DNA of 8,990 nucleotides, taken from contig JAFGOG010000468.1 of assembly GCA_016926595.1 (NCBI GenBank), positions 1 through 8,990 of the forward strand, read 5' to 3'. A model generated the notes under the pieces. It saw only the letters and a program-made list of their open reading frames with translations, was not told the DNA's origin and did no database searches. Positions 1 through 7,457 of this stretch are shown here, piece by piece. The position numbers were made by a program, and so were the translations under genes. Every line of letters starts with the position of its first letter. The first letter of the stretch is position 1. This stretch comes from Anaerolineae bacterium. Lineage in GTDB: Bacteria; Chloroflexota; Anaerolineae; JAAYZQ01.

Positions 1-420
1 GATATAACCCTTTTCCTCGAACTGCCAGGCGACACAGCCGGCCTCGCCCAGAGCGCCGCCCATCCGGTTGAACTGGCGGCGGATATCAGACACGGCCCGA
101 TTGCGGTTGTCGGTCACCACGTGAACCAGGACCGCCACGCCGTGCGGCCCATAGCCCTCGTACATGACCTCTTCCAAAGCAGCGCCCTTTTCCAGGCCGG
201 CGCCGCGGCGGATAGCCCGCTCTATATTCTCTTTGGGCATATTGGCCGATTTGGCCTTTTCGACTATTAGCCGCAGCTTGAAATTGGTATCTGGGTCCGG
301 CCCACCCTCGCGCGCGGCGATGGCGATCTCTTTGCCAAACTTGGTAAAGATCTGCCCCCTCTTGGCGTCCGTCGCGCCCTTTTTCCGTTTAATGGTTGCC
401 CACTTGCTGTGTCCAGACAT
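1..420 (-). CDS. yebC: YebC/PmpR family translation/transcription factor, N-terminal part (3' end outside window)
   Basis: The reading frame is open from the ATG at 420 to the window edge, giving 140 codons of a protein usually about 240-250 residues long, so roughly 100 C-terminal residues lie outside. The N-terminus begins [20 protein letters not shown], followed by a [12 protein letters not shown] segment. This is the signature opening of the YebC family, and [14 protein letters not shown] and a Y-E-G-Y-G-P-x-G-V-A segment further in are also characteristic. Family members have been described both as DNA-binding regulators (PmpR) and as factors that help ribosomes through proline-rich stretches. 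The sequence does not show which role applies here. The start is supported by AAGGGG 9 nt upstream and by a strong promoter at 488-516. The gene appears monocistronic at its 5' side. Family assignment is secure; cellular role is inferred. Confidence 0.95.
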   Translation of the reverse strand, partial: MSGHSKWATIKRKKGATDAKRGQIFTKFGKEIAIAAREGGPDPDTNFKLRLIVEKAKSANMPKENIERAIRRGAGLEKGAALEEVMYEGYGPHGVAVLVHVVTDNRNRAVSDIRRQFNRMGGALGEAGCVAWQFEEKGYI

Positions 421-487
421 ATCAATCAACCCCTTGCTACAGATTACATCTACTGCCCGGTATCGGATAGGTGTTTAGCGATCCAAC

Positions 488-516
488 ATTCTACTCCAGG
501 CGACTTGCTTTGTCAA
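488..516 (-). promoter_or_regulatory. Sigma-70-type promoter of the yebC-like gene
   Basis: Read on the minus strand, a perfect TTGACA (511-516) is followed by a 17-nt spacer and TAGAAT (488-493, one mismatch to TATAAT). Transcription would start near 481, giving a leader of about 60 nt before the ATG at 420. I saw no attenuator or riboswitch-like structure in that leader. It lies in the 194-nt gap after the DUF72 gene, so yebC need not depend on read-through. Confidence 0.75.
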
Positions 517-569
517 AAGCAGCCGTCTCATACGCTTGCAGGCCCTCCATCTTAACGCTCCCGCGTCCG

Positions 570-614
570 TCTCGGGGGCGGCCGGCCTTCCTGGCAAACC
601 CTGTCGCCCCGAGA
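570..614 (-). terminator. GC-rich stem directly after the DUF72 stop codon, putative terminator or 3'-end structure
   Basis: Arms at 570-577 and 607-614 (TCTCGGGG with CCCCGAGA on the minus strand) form 8 perfect base pairs. Two further C-G pairs follow inside after a one-base bulge, and a small inner GCC/GGC stem is possible. The stem begins at the base after the TGA stop. There is no T-run on its 3' side, so it does not fit the textbook intrinsic terminator. It could be a mRNA 3'-end stabiliser or a Rho-associated end. Confidence 0.35.
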
Positions 615-1403
615 TCAGGATCCGTTTCTTCCCTGCCCCAGCAGCATGGCGAGTTGGCGAGCCGTGGTGATCGCCTGTCCCTGGAAGTGGTTGTTGGCAA
701 AGGCAAAGGTGGTTTCGGCTTCGGCGGCGAGCTTTTCGATCTTGGGCGCCCACTCTCCGAGCTCTTCGTCCGAGTAGCTGTAATCGTACCGCTCGTAGGC
801 GTGCTCGTGCCTCCACCATTTTTGCGCGTTCCGCCCATGAAATCGAACATACGCTACCTGCGCCGTCGCCTCGGCGATGGGCGGCATCAGGCTCTTAAAC
901 TGCGGCTCGTCTACACAGCAGAACCCCAGCCGCTGCTCGCGCAGAAACTGCAAGATCGCCGGCGTCAGCCACTCCCGGTTGCGAAACTCGATCACCGCCG
1001 CCAGGTCTCCGAACCGTTCGCGGCACAGCTTCACATAGTCGACGTTTTCCGGCGTGGCGTGGAAGGAAAAGGGGAACTGGGCCAGCACGCAGCCGAACTT
1101 GCCCTGCTCGATCAGCGGCGCCAGCGCCTCGACAAAAGTCTGGAACTCGCCGGCGTTATCCTCGGCCCGCTCGTGAGTCAGGCCCTGAAAAGCCTTGATC
1201 GTAAACACAAATCCGGGCGGCACCTTGGCCGCCATCCGTTCCAGCATCCCGGCCTCGGGCTGGCGATAATAGCTAAAGTTGAGCTCTGTCGTGTCAAAGT
1301 GGCGGGCGTAGAATTCCAGCCAGTCCGTTTTTTTGAGGTTGCTTGGGTAGAATGGGCCGACCCAGTCGTCGTAACTATAGCCGCTGGTACCGATACGGAT
1401 CAT
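615..1403 (-). CDS. DUF72 (YecE-like) domain protein
   Basis: A 262-residue protein covering the whole DUF72 (YecE) TIM-barrel-like family domain. Visible hallmarks are the N-terminal IGTSGYSYDDW (4-14), the FYP that follows (18-20), E-L-N-F-S-Y-Y (40-46), the central IEFRNREWL (138-146), YVRFHGRN (185-192) and a late FANNHFQGQA block (235-244) with its paired Asn residues. Length matches the usual 230-300. The biochemical function of the family is not established, so none is assigned. The ATG at 1403 is chosen because AGGAGG lies 5 nt upstream (1409-1414). The gene follows ftsK by 81 nt on the same strand and is probably the last gene of that operon. The gap contains an inverted repeat that can pair with this Shine-Dalgarno, so translation may be controlled or coupled to ftsK termination (inference). 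Confidence 0.93.
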   Translation of the reverse strand: MIRIGTSGYSYDDWVGPFYPSNLKKTDWLEFYARHFDTTELNFSYYRQPEAGMLERMAAKVPPGFVFTIKAFQGLTHERAEDNAGEFQTFVEALAPLIEQGKFGCVLAQFPFSFHATPENVDYVKLCRERFGDLAAVIEFRNREWLTPAILQFLREQRLGFCCVDEPQFKSLMPPIAEATAQVAYVRFHGRNAQKWWRHEHAYERYDYSYSDEELGEWAPKIEKLAAEAETTFAFANNHFQGQAITTARQLAMLLGQGRNGS

Positions 1404-1405
1404 AG

Positions 1406-1479
1406 CATCCTCCTGAGCCTCTCGCAGGTTTCGCGCGGCGCCCAGGCCAAAGGGAATGGGCCAGACCTGCGGGAGGATG
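1406..1479 (-). promoter_or_regulatory. Inverted repeat masking the DUF72 gene's ribosome binding site
   Basis: In the minus-strand transcript, CAUCCUCCCGCAGGU (1479 down to 1465), which starts 5 nt after the ftsK stop, is complementary to ACCUGCG (1429-1423) plus GGAGGAUG (1413-1406). This gives 7 + 8 base pairs interrupted by a 9-nt one-sided bulge (1414-1422). The 35-nt loop contains a further GCCCA/UGGGC pair (1457-1461 with 1440-1444). The distal arm holds all but the first base of the AGGAGG Shine-Dalgarno, so the folded form would block initiation at the ATG of 1403. The pairing is seen directly; a regulatory role is inference. Confidence 0.5.
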
Positions 1480-1484
1480 GCCTG

Positions 1485-3755
1485 TTAGTACGGCTCTTCG
1501 CCAGGCAGCCGGTCATCTATCTCACTGAAATCGATTCCCGGCTTGCTGCCGATCAACACCTCACGGCCGCGGCCCCCCCCCTCGTCAGGGCCGACGATCC
1601 CCTCGTCCTCCAACTGGTCCATCAGCCGGGCGGCGCGGGGAAAGCCGATCCGCAACTGGCGTTGCACGAACGAAGTCGATAAGCGATCCCGCCCTTGTGC
1701 CAGCTTGATGGCTTGCTCCAACAGGTCGTCGCTGGCCTCCTCTCCCGTATCTTCCATCCAGGGCAGTGGTAACTGCTCAGGCCAGCTCGGCTCCTCATTC
1801 CGCCAAAAGTCGATCAACTGGTCGATCTCCTTGTCAGACACAAAGCAGCCCTGTAGCCGGAGCGGTGCCGGCTGCTGGGGAGCCATGAACAGCATGTCGC
1901 CCCGGCCGAGCAGTTGCTCCGCCCCGCCCTGGTCGATGATCACCCGTGAATCAGTCTGGCTGGTAACGGCAAAGCTGATCCGCGCCGGAAAGTTGGCTTT
2001 GATCAGCCCGGTGACCACATCCACGCTCGGTCGCTGCGTGGCGATCACCAGGTGGATGCCGGTCGCCCGGCCCATCTGCGCAATCCGGCAGACGTGACGC
2101 TCGACCTCGTCGGGTGCGACCATCATCAGGTCGGCCAGCTCGTCGATCAACACGATCAGGGTCGGCAGCGGCTCCTCGTCACTGTGCTTGCGGCGGCTGA
2201 CCTGCCGGTTGTACTCCTCCAGGTTGCGCACACCGGCCTTGTTGAACAGCTTGTAGCGCTGGTCCATCTGGCGGGTGATCCAGGCCAGGCCGCCGACGAC
2301 CTGCTCGGCGTCCACCACCACCGGCGCCATCAGGTGGGGGATGCCGTTATAGCCGACCAGCTCTACCATCTTGGGATCGACCATCAGCAGCTTGAGATCG
2401 TTGGGTGTGTTGTTGCACAGCAGGCAGCAGATAATGGCGTTGATGCACACGCTCTTGCCCGAGCCCGTGGCTCCGGCGATTAGCAGGTGGGGCATGAGCG
2501 CCAGGTCCACGGCGAATGGGTGGCCCGACACGTCTTCCCCCAGGGCGATGGCCAATCGGGATTTGATGCGGCCAAAGGCGGGCGATTCGAGCACGTTGCG
2601 CAGCGACACCATCGACACAGTGTCGTTAGGCACCTCAATGCCGACCACCGACCGGCCGGGAACCGGCGCTTCGATGCGGATAGGCGATGCCGCCAGGGCC
2701 AATGCCAGGTCGTTAACCAGCCCCACGATGCGGGCCACCCGCACCCGTTGCCGTTTGACCTGCCCCTCTGGCCCCGGTCGTTCCACGTAGCCGGGATCGA
2801 CCCCGAACTGAGTGACGGTCGGCCCCTGGTTGACCTCGACGACCTCAGCCGGTACGCCAAAGCTGGACAGGGTCTCTTCCAGGATCTGGATCTTACGCTG
2901 CACGTCGGCGTCGCCGTAGGTATGGGGGGCGGGTGGGTTTAGCAGGTCCAGCGGCGGCAGGTGGCCGGCGCTTGGGCGGGGAGAGGCTGGCCTGGCCCTC
3001 TGCTGGCGGCTGGCTGACCCCCTGCTCGCTCGCCTGGATTGGGACGGATCTGCTTCCCGCTCCCACCAGGGGATCTCGGGCAGCTCGGGCGCAACCGGCT
3101 CGCCTTGCCGGGACACCTGCCAGCGGCGCCAGACGGCGATGATCCGCCGGCTCATGTGCCGGCCCCAATGCCGGATTGCCAACCCGGCCGGCTCCACGAT
3201 GTCTGCCCAGGCCAGGGAAAGCAGGAGGTACAGGGCAAAGAGAAAGGTCGCCAGCAGCAGCGCGGCGCTGATGACCACGCCCAGGCTATCGGCCAGGCGG
3301 ACGGCTAGGGCATAGCCGACATAGCCGCCGGCCCGCCCCTCCCCGGCGGCCAGCAGCGCCTCGTCAGGACCCTGGCGCACGACCAGTGGCAGATGGCTGG
3401 CCGCCAGGACGACTAGGAGCAACAGCTCCATCCCGATCACCATCGACGGCGTGATCGGCAGTCGCTGCTGCAGCCTGCCCCAAATCAGCCATAGACCCAA
3501 ATAACCGGCGACGAGCATCAGGGGATATGACATCCAGCCAAACAACCGGCGCCAGGCGGTGGCCCACCAGTTCAGAACCTGGCCGTCCGAGATATGCAGC
3601 AGGCCCAGCAGAGTGATCGTAGCCACAATTAGCAGCGTTGCGCCGAGCGCCTCTCGCGGCACCCCCCCCCTTGCCGGGTGCGTAGCGTACCAGTTTTTTA
3701 GCCTCTGCCACAGCGAAGGCGACTTTTTCACCTGGCGAGTGCGCCGGCGGCTCAT
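1485..3755 (-). CDS. ftsK: FtsK/SpoIIIE-family DNA translocase
   Basis: A 756-residue septum-type DNA pump that uses ATP hydrolysis to move chromosomal DNA through the division site. The N-terminal region has about four membrane segments (around 36-57, 74-94, 103-126 and 158-184). A Pro/Arg/Ser-rich linker follows (about 210-275), then the alpha and beta motor domains. Walker A is GATGSGKS (428-435), Walker B is LIVLIDEL (533-540), and MGRATGIHLVIATQRPSVDV (561-580) is the typical motif after it. A winged-helix gamma domain for DNA-sequence recognition is at about 676-735. Length is typical of SpoIIIE-like proteins and shorter than E. coli FtsK. The ATG at 3755 has AAGGAG 5 nt upstream, overlapping the stop of the S1 gene, so translation is probably coupled. 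Two runs of nine G (at codons 29-32 and 725-728) are unusual; the frame is intact as sequenced. Confidence 0.97.
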   Translation of the reverse strand: MSRRRTRQVKKSPSLWQRLKNWYATHPARGGVPREALGATLLIVATITLLGLLHISDGQVLNWWATAWRRLFGWMSYPLMLVAGYLGLWLIWGRLQQRLPITPSMVIGMELLLLVVLAASHLPLVVRQGPDEALLAAGEGRAGGYVGYALAVRLADSLGVVISAALLLATFLFALYLLLSLAWADIVEPAGLAIRHWGRHMSRRIIAVWRRWQVSRQGEPVAPELPEIPWWEREADPSQSRRASRGSASRQQRARPASPRPSAGHLPPLDLLNPPAPHTYGDADVQRKIQILEETLSSFGVPAEVVEVNQGPTVTQFGVDPGYVERPGPEGQVKRQRVRVARIVGLVNDLALALAASPIRIEAPVPGRSVVGIEVPNDTVSMVSLRNVLESPAFGRIKSRLAIALGEDVSGHPFAVDLALMPHLLIAGATGSGKSVCINAIICCLLCNNTPNDLKLLMVDPKMVELVGYNGIPHLMAPVVVDAEQVVGGLAWITRQMDQRYKLFNKAGVRNLEEYNRQVSRRKHSDEEPLPTLIVLIDELADLMMVAPDEVERHVCRIAQMGRATGIHLVIATQRPSVDVVTGLIKANFPARISFAVTSQTDSRVIIDQGGAEQLLGRGDMLFMAPQQPAPLRLQGCFVSDKEIDQLIDFWRNEEPSWPEQLPLPWMEDTGEEASDDLLEQAIKLAQGRDRLSTSFVQRQLRIGFPRAARLMDQLEDEGIVGPDEGGGRGREVLIGSKPGIDFSEIDDRLPGEEPY

Positions 3756-3765
3756 TGTTACTCCT

Positions 3766-4776
3766 TCACACGTCGAGTTCTGCGCTGTAGGCCTGGCGCA
3801 GGCTGAGGCCGAGGCGACGATTAGGCGCGTCGATATTCAGGACGCGTACCTTAACTGTGTCACCCTCGCGCACAACGTTGCGCGGATGCAAAAAGTTGCC
3901 CTCGGCCAGTTCGGTGACGTGGATCAGGCCCTCGAGCCCTTCTTCGATCCGAACAAAGGCGCCAAAACTGACGACGTTAGTCACCGTGCCTTCAAGGATC
4001 TGGCCGACCTGGTAGTTCGCCCCGGCCAGCGACCAGGGGTTGGGGCGCAGCCGCTTCAGACTCAGCGCGATCCGCTCCTGGTCAGCTTTGACGCCCATGA
4101 CATACACCTCCACTTCCTGGCCGGGCGCCAGCACGTCGCCGGGATGGCCCACCCGATCCCAGGAGATCTCAGAGATGTGGATCAGCCCTTCCACGCCGCC
4201 CAGATCGACGAACGCGCCGAAAGAGGTCACGCTGCTGATCACGCCATGGCAAACGTGGCCGGCGCACAGGCGGCTCAGGATCGGTGAATTGGTCCGCATC
4301 TCCGTCAAGGCGGCTCGCTCGGAAAAAACCAGCCGCTTCTGCTCGGGATCGACCTCGATCAGGCGCACAGTGAGCGAATCGCCAACCCGGCTCGCCAATT
4401 CTGAAATCCGCTCGTGCCGATCCATGTTGTGCAGCATGACTCTTAGGTGCGAAGCCGGGATAAAACCCGGCAGGCCGTTCCACTCGACCAACAACCCACC
4501 CCGGTTGGCGCCCGAGATGATCAAAGAGAACAGCTCTCCCTTCTCCATGGCGTGTCGGGCTGCCGACCAGGCATTCCCGTCGTCTGGGACCGGTGCTGGC
4601 CCGGTCGGAGGAACCTCCGTTGCCGGCTCGGCTGGCCCTTGATAATCGGCCGCCAGTGCGGCGGGTGAGACAATCTCCCCCTGCTCCAACAACGCCGCCC
4701 AATAACCCTCATCCAGCGACTGCTGCCAATAGCTATCGCCTAGCGCTTTCCCCTGCGAACCTGCCATCGACTCCAT
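3766..4776 (-). CDS. S1 RNA-binding domain protein with three S1 repeats
   Basis: A 336-residue protein with three successive S1 (OB-fold) RNA-binding domains at about 79-155, 169-242 and 255-327. Domains 2 and 3 show the classic pattern G-x-V-x(4)-FGAFV followed by GLIHISE or GLIHVTE. Domain 1 is more diverged, with GFIPASH in the equivalent place, much as the first domains of ribosomal protein S1 are. The first 70 or so residues are acidic and then Pro-rich, with no recognised domain. It resembles the short RpsA-like proteins of non-proteobacterial lineages, whereas E. coli RpsA has six S1 domains. Whether it is the true ribosomal S1 cannot be decided here. The ATG at 4776 is preferred over one at 4767 because AAAGG lies about 7 nt upstream. 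The gene sits 13 nt after the membrane protein gene and 10 nt before ftsK, so it is part of that operon. Confidence 0.92.
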   Translation of the reverse strand: MESMAGSQGKALGDSYWQQSLDEGYWAALLEQGEIVSPAALAADYQGPAEPATEVPPTGPAPVPDDGNAWSAARHAMEKGELFSLIISGANRGGLLVEWNGLPGFIPASHLRVMLHNMDRHERISELASRVGDSLTVRLIEVDPEQKRLVFSERAALTEMRTNSPILSRLCAGHVCHGVISSVTSFGAFVDLGGVEGLIHISEISWDRVGHPGDVLAPGQEVEVYVMGVKADQERIALSLKRLRPNPWSLAGANYQVGQILEGTVTNVVSFGAFVRIEEGLEGLIHVTELAEGNFLHPRNVVREGDTVKVRVLNIDAPNRRLGLSLRQAYSAELDV

Positions 4777-4789
4777 ATCCGCGCCTTTA

Positions 4790-6724
4790 CTAATTCACCC
4801 TGCTGCCCTCGGCCTCTTTCTCCAACCCCGTTTCACTCTGTTCCATGTCGGCCAGCACCCGGGCCACCTGGTTGATGGCTACCCGCTGCTTGCGGTACAT
4901 ATCCGACTCGCTCATCGCCAACTGCCCGGCTATGTCTCGGACCCGCAGCCCGCGCAGGAACCTCATTTCCAGGATATTGTACAGGATCCAATCAGCGGTC
5001 GCCATCTTGCGCTCGCCTTCGGGCCGCAGGCCTTCGACGGCTTGGGTCAGTACCAGGCGCAAGGCATAAGCCGGGTTGCCGCTGTGCTCGCGGAGCGCAG
5101 CCTGAACGATGCGCATGCCCAACAGTGGACTATCGGTCAGTTTGGGCCCGCCCCAATAGTGGCTCAGCGCATCCTTCACCCACTGTGGAAACTCGGGCGA
5201 ATAGATCGGGCTGTCCTCGATGATCTCCATCGGCGGCGAATCCGCATAGCGCGTGACATTGCGCCACCGGCGCAGGCGCTCGATATTGGGCAGGATGCGG
5301 CGCAGCGTGTCGAAAACGTTCTGCTGCAGGTAGCGATCCTCCATTGCCTCGCGGGCCTTGCCGATGAGCAGCGAAACCAGCTTCTCTTCTTCAGGGCTCA
5401 AGTCGGGAATTGCCGTCCGGGCCTGCACGCCCAGGATGCCCAACCGGACATCGCTCGTCTGGCTGTGGAGCGGGGCTAACCAGAATCGGTTGGCAGCCAC
5501 AAAGGCCCGGCCGTTCTCCTTGTCGCCGGTGGCCGTGGTCAGCGTGCTCAGGTTCTGTTCTTCCAGGAACCGTTCGGCCTCGGCTCGAACGCCGCATCCG
5601 GCTTCGAGCCGATACTCGCCGCCAGCCCACACTGCGACAAAAGCCGTCTGCACCTGTAGCAGATCGCAAATGGCCGCCAAAGTGTTTTCCAAAAAGCCGC
5701 TCAGGTCGGCTGTAGTCAGCAGCCGCCGGTCTAGCGTCTGAATCCAAGAGATCTCTTCCCGATCCTGGCGGTAGATGACGCGATCGATGACCGGCTTGAG
5801 CCGGTTAATGGCGAGCTGTAAAAAAACGATCAGTCCGACCACGGCAAAGACGAGTACCGTGTCCCGGGGCAGGCCAAGGATGCGTTGGACTCGGGGGATC
5901 GTCAGCATGACAAAGATAACCATCGCCCCGACAAAAGGCCCGCGCAGCAGATAGTGGATGAGATTGTGCTTGACCGCCCGGTCGGGTGTCAGAACGCCAA
6001 AGTAGGCGACGCTGTAGGCCAGCAGGACGATCATGACCAGGACGCTGACGTTGCCGGCAAAGAGCAGGGCCAAAAAAGGGCTGACCGACAGGCTCTGTGG
6101 CAGACTGGTCAGTAACATATAGGGGAAAACCCCAAGCCCGGGCCCGAAAAAGGCCATCTCCAGGTAGGTCATCCGTCGGCGCGAGGCGCGCGTCAGGCAG
6201 CGTTGCCGGGCGCGGCGAATATTGATCGCGCCCCAGGCTATCGTTACAAAGAAATAGAGGGCAAAGGCCCAGAAAAACGGCCCTGCGGCCAGGTGCGACT
6301 GCTGCGGAACATACACCCCATCGTATACCACCCACGGCGTGAAAAAGACGAGGCCCAGGAAACAGAGACTGAGCACATAGCCGGCCAGGATGGCGATCTC
6401 CCGGCCGCGCGACCGCAAGTTAGTCGTGCGCAGCACGGTGGCAGAAAAGTGGAGATAGGCCGCTGGCGCCAGGGCGATGCCGATCCACTGGAATTTAAGC
6501 CAGCGCTCGATCGAGCTGGCCGAGGCCTCGTACAGGACCACGTCGCCGGCGTAGACGATCAATACCGAGCCCAGCAGCGCGCAGAAAGCGCGGGCCACCG
6601 GGCTGCGAAAATTGTGCGTCAGCAGGTAAATGAGCAGGGAAAATGCAGTCAAGACAACCGTGGCAGACAGAACCTGGTTTGCCAGGTTCAAGCCACTGGC
6701 TAACAACGCTCCAAAATCACCCAT
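4790..6724 (-). CDS. Multi-pass membrane protein with GAF-like domain and C-terminal helix-turn-helix, no kinase domain
   Basis: A 644-residue protein. The first 310 or so residues carry about eight or nine hydrophobic segments (around 15-35, 43-63, 76-96, 108-130, 146-166, 186-208, 214-240, 258-276 and 287-308). This resembles the 7TM module found at the N-terminus of some histidine kinases. After the RVIYRQDRE stretch, residues of about 325-480 look like a GAF sensor domain. No phospho-accepting H-box and no N/G ATP-binding boxes follow. Instead the C-terminus (about 585-625) contains LRGLRVRDIAGQLAMSESDM and a further helix, in the style of a sigma-70 region 4/LuxR-like helix-turn-helix. 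I read it as a possible membrane-anchored one-component regulator, but ligand and target are unknown. The ATG at 6724 has GGAG 4 nt upstream. It heads the operon with the S1 protein and ftsK. No convincing promoter is visible in the 115 nt upstream. Confidence 0.85.
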   Translation of the reverse strand: MGDFGALLASGLNLANQVLSATVVLTAFSLLIYLLTHNFRSPVARAFCALLGSVLIVYAGDVVLYEASASSIERWLKFQWIGIALAPAAYLHFSATVLRTTNLRSRGREIAILAGYVLSLCFLGLVFFTPWVVYDGVYVPQQSHLAAGPFFWAFALYFFVTIAWGAINIRRARQRCLTRASRRRMTYLEMAFFGPGLGVFPYMLLTSLPQSLSVSPFLALLFAGNVSVLVMIVLLAYSVAYFGVLTPDRAVKHNLIHYLLRGPFVGAMVIFVMLTIPRVQRILGLPRDTVLVFAVVGLIVFLQLAINRLKPVIDRVIYRQDREEISWIQTLDRRLLTTADLSGFLENTLAAICDLLQVQTAFVAVWAGGEYRLEAGCGVRAEAERFLEEQNLSTLTTATGDKENGRAFVAANRFWLAPLHSQTSDVRLGILGVQARTAIPDLSPEEEKLVSLLIGKAREAMEDRYLQQNVFDTLRRILPNIERLRRWRNVTRYADSPPMEIIEDSPIYSPEFPQWVKDALSHYWGGPKLTDSPLLGMRIVQAALREHSGNPAYALRLVLTQAVEGLRPEGERKMATADWILYNILEMRFLRGLRVRDIAGQLAMSESDMYRKQRVAINQVARVLADMEQSETGLEKEAEGSRVN

Positions 6725-6792
6725 CGAACTCCAGCCCTACATCAAAAATCGATCCCGCTGCATCCGGCACTACACAGACCACCCAGCCTGCC

Positions 6793-6817
6793 CTCCTGCC
6801 GGTTCCCAACCGGGGAG
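6793..6817 (-). terminator. Hairpin between the acetyltransferase gene and the membrane protein gene
   Basis: CCGGTT (6799-6804) and AACCGG (6808-6813) pair perfectly around a 3-nt loop. CTCC (6793-6796) and GGAG (6814-6817) extend the stem to 10 bp, leaving a 2-nt bulge. It lies about 25 nt past the acetyltransferase stop, a sensible place for transcription to end. No T-run follows on either strand, so intrinsic termination is doubtful. Confidence 0.35.
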
Positions 6818-6839
6818 AAGGTGAGCAGGTATCAACTAC

Positions 6840-7373
6840 CTATTTTCGCAGCATCTGTACAAAAAAGAGCGCAATGTCCTGGTTAGGGTAGTAGTGATCG
6901 TTGAAACCGCAGAACTTGAACCCCAGCTTCCTGTAAAGGCAGATGGCCGGGTAATTCTTGGTCGTCGCTTCCACCACCATGCCCCGCAGACCCTGCCCCT
7001 TGGCCCATTGGCCAGCGTGGCGCATCAGTGCTGTGGCGATCCCTCGGCGGCGGTAGGCCGGCTCGACGGCGAGGTTGGCCACCCAGCCCATCCCCTGCCA
7101 GGGCTGAGGCAGCAGGTCGACATACCCCCGCACCTCGCCATCTATCTCGGCTACCAGGAACCCGGCTTGTTGCTGCCAGTCTTCGATCATCTGGTCGGTG
7201 CTGCGCGGATATTCGGCCCGCATCGTGCGCGGCAGGCGGACGACGTGAAATGTCACGCCGACCTCAGGCTCGCTCTCATCGACCTTCATCTGCCACACAT
7301 GGTCGGTCACGCTGGCTTGATCCAACGCCAGGCAAAAGTTCAGGTCGGCGAGTGTTGCCAAACGAACGATCAT
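6840..7373 (-). CDS. GNAT-family N-acetyltransferase, streptothricin-acetyltransferase-like
   Basis: A 177-residue single-domain GNAT enzyme that would transfer an acetyl group from acetyl-CoA to an amine. The acetyl-CoA-binding motif A is clear: VANLAVEPAYRRRGIATALM (98-117), with the R-x-x-G-x-A pyrophosphate loop at 108-113. NYPAICLYRKLGFKFCGF (140-157) is the usual N-x-x-A-x-x-x-Y-x-x-x-G-F motif B region. The downstream G-F-N-D-x-x-Y and D-I-A-L-F-F pattern recalls streptothricin acetyltransferases (SatA/YyaR type), as remembered rather than searched. The real substrate is unknown, and a protein or small-molecule amine is equally possible. The ATG at 7373 has purine-rich GGAGTAGGAAG just upstream and its own promoter at 7401-7429. 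It is divergent from hisS and probably monocistronic. Confidence 0.92.
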   Translation of the reverse strand: MIVRLATLADLNFCLALDQASVTDHVWQMKVDESEPEVGVTFHVVRLPRTMRAEYPRSTDQMIEDWQQQAGFLVAEIDGEVRGYVDLLPQPWQGMGWVANLAVEPAYRRRGIATALMRHAGQWAKGQGLRGMVVEATTKNYPAICLYRKLGFKFCGFNDHYYPNQDIALFFVQMLRK

Positions 7374-7400
7374 CTTCCTACTCCGGTTAAATCCATTTTG

Positions 7401-7429
7401 ATTGTACCACCGTCAAGCAAAAAGGGCAA
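7401..7429 (-). promoter_or_regulatory. Promoter of the acetyltransferase gene
   Basis: On the minus strand TTGCCC (7424-7429) is followed by a 17-nt spacer and TACAAT (7401-7406). Transcription would start near 7394, about 20 nt before the ATG at 7373. It points away from the hisS promoter and does not overlap it. Confidence 0.6.
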
Positions 7430-7457
7430 GTAGTACAGAGGCGGGATCGAGCCAGAC

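Noticed and set aside
471..1682. A 403-codon plus-strand open frame across the DUF72 gene and the end of ftsK
   Set aside because: It lies antisense to two well-supported genes, is rich in Arg/Leu/Pro/His with no recognisable domain, and is the usual by-product of GC-rich coding sequence on the other strand.
3559..4287. Plus-strand open frame antisense to the ftsK start and the S1 gene
   Set aside because: It crosses the boundary of two real genes in antisense and has His/Gln/Ala-rich shadow composition.
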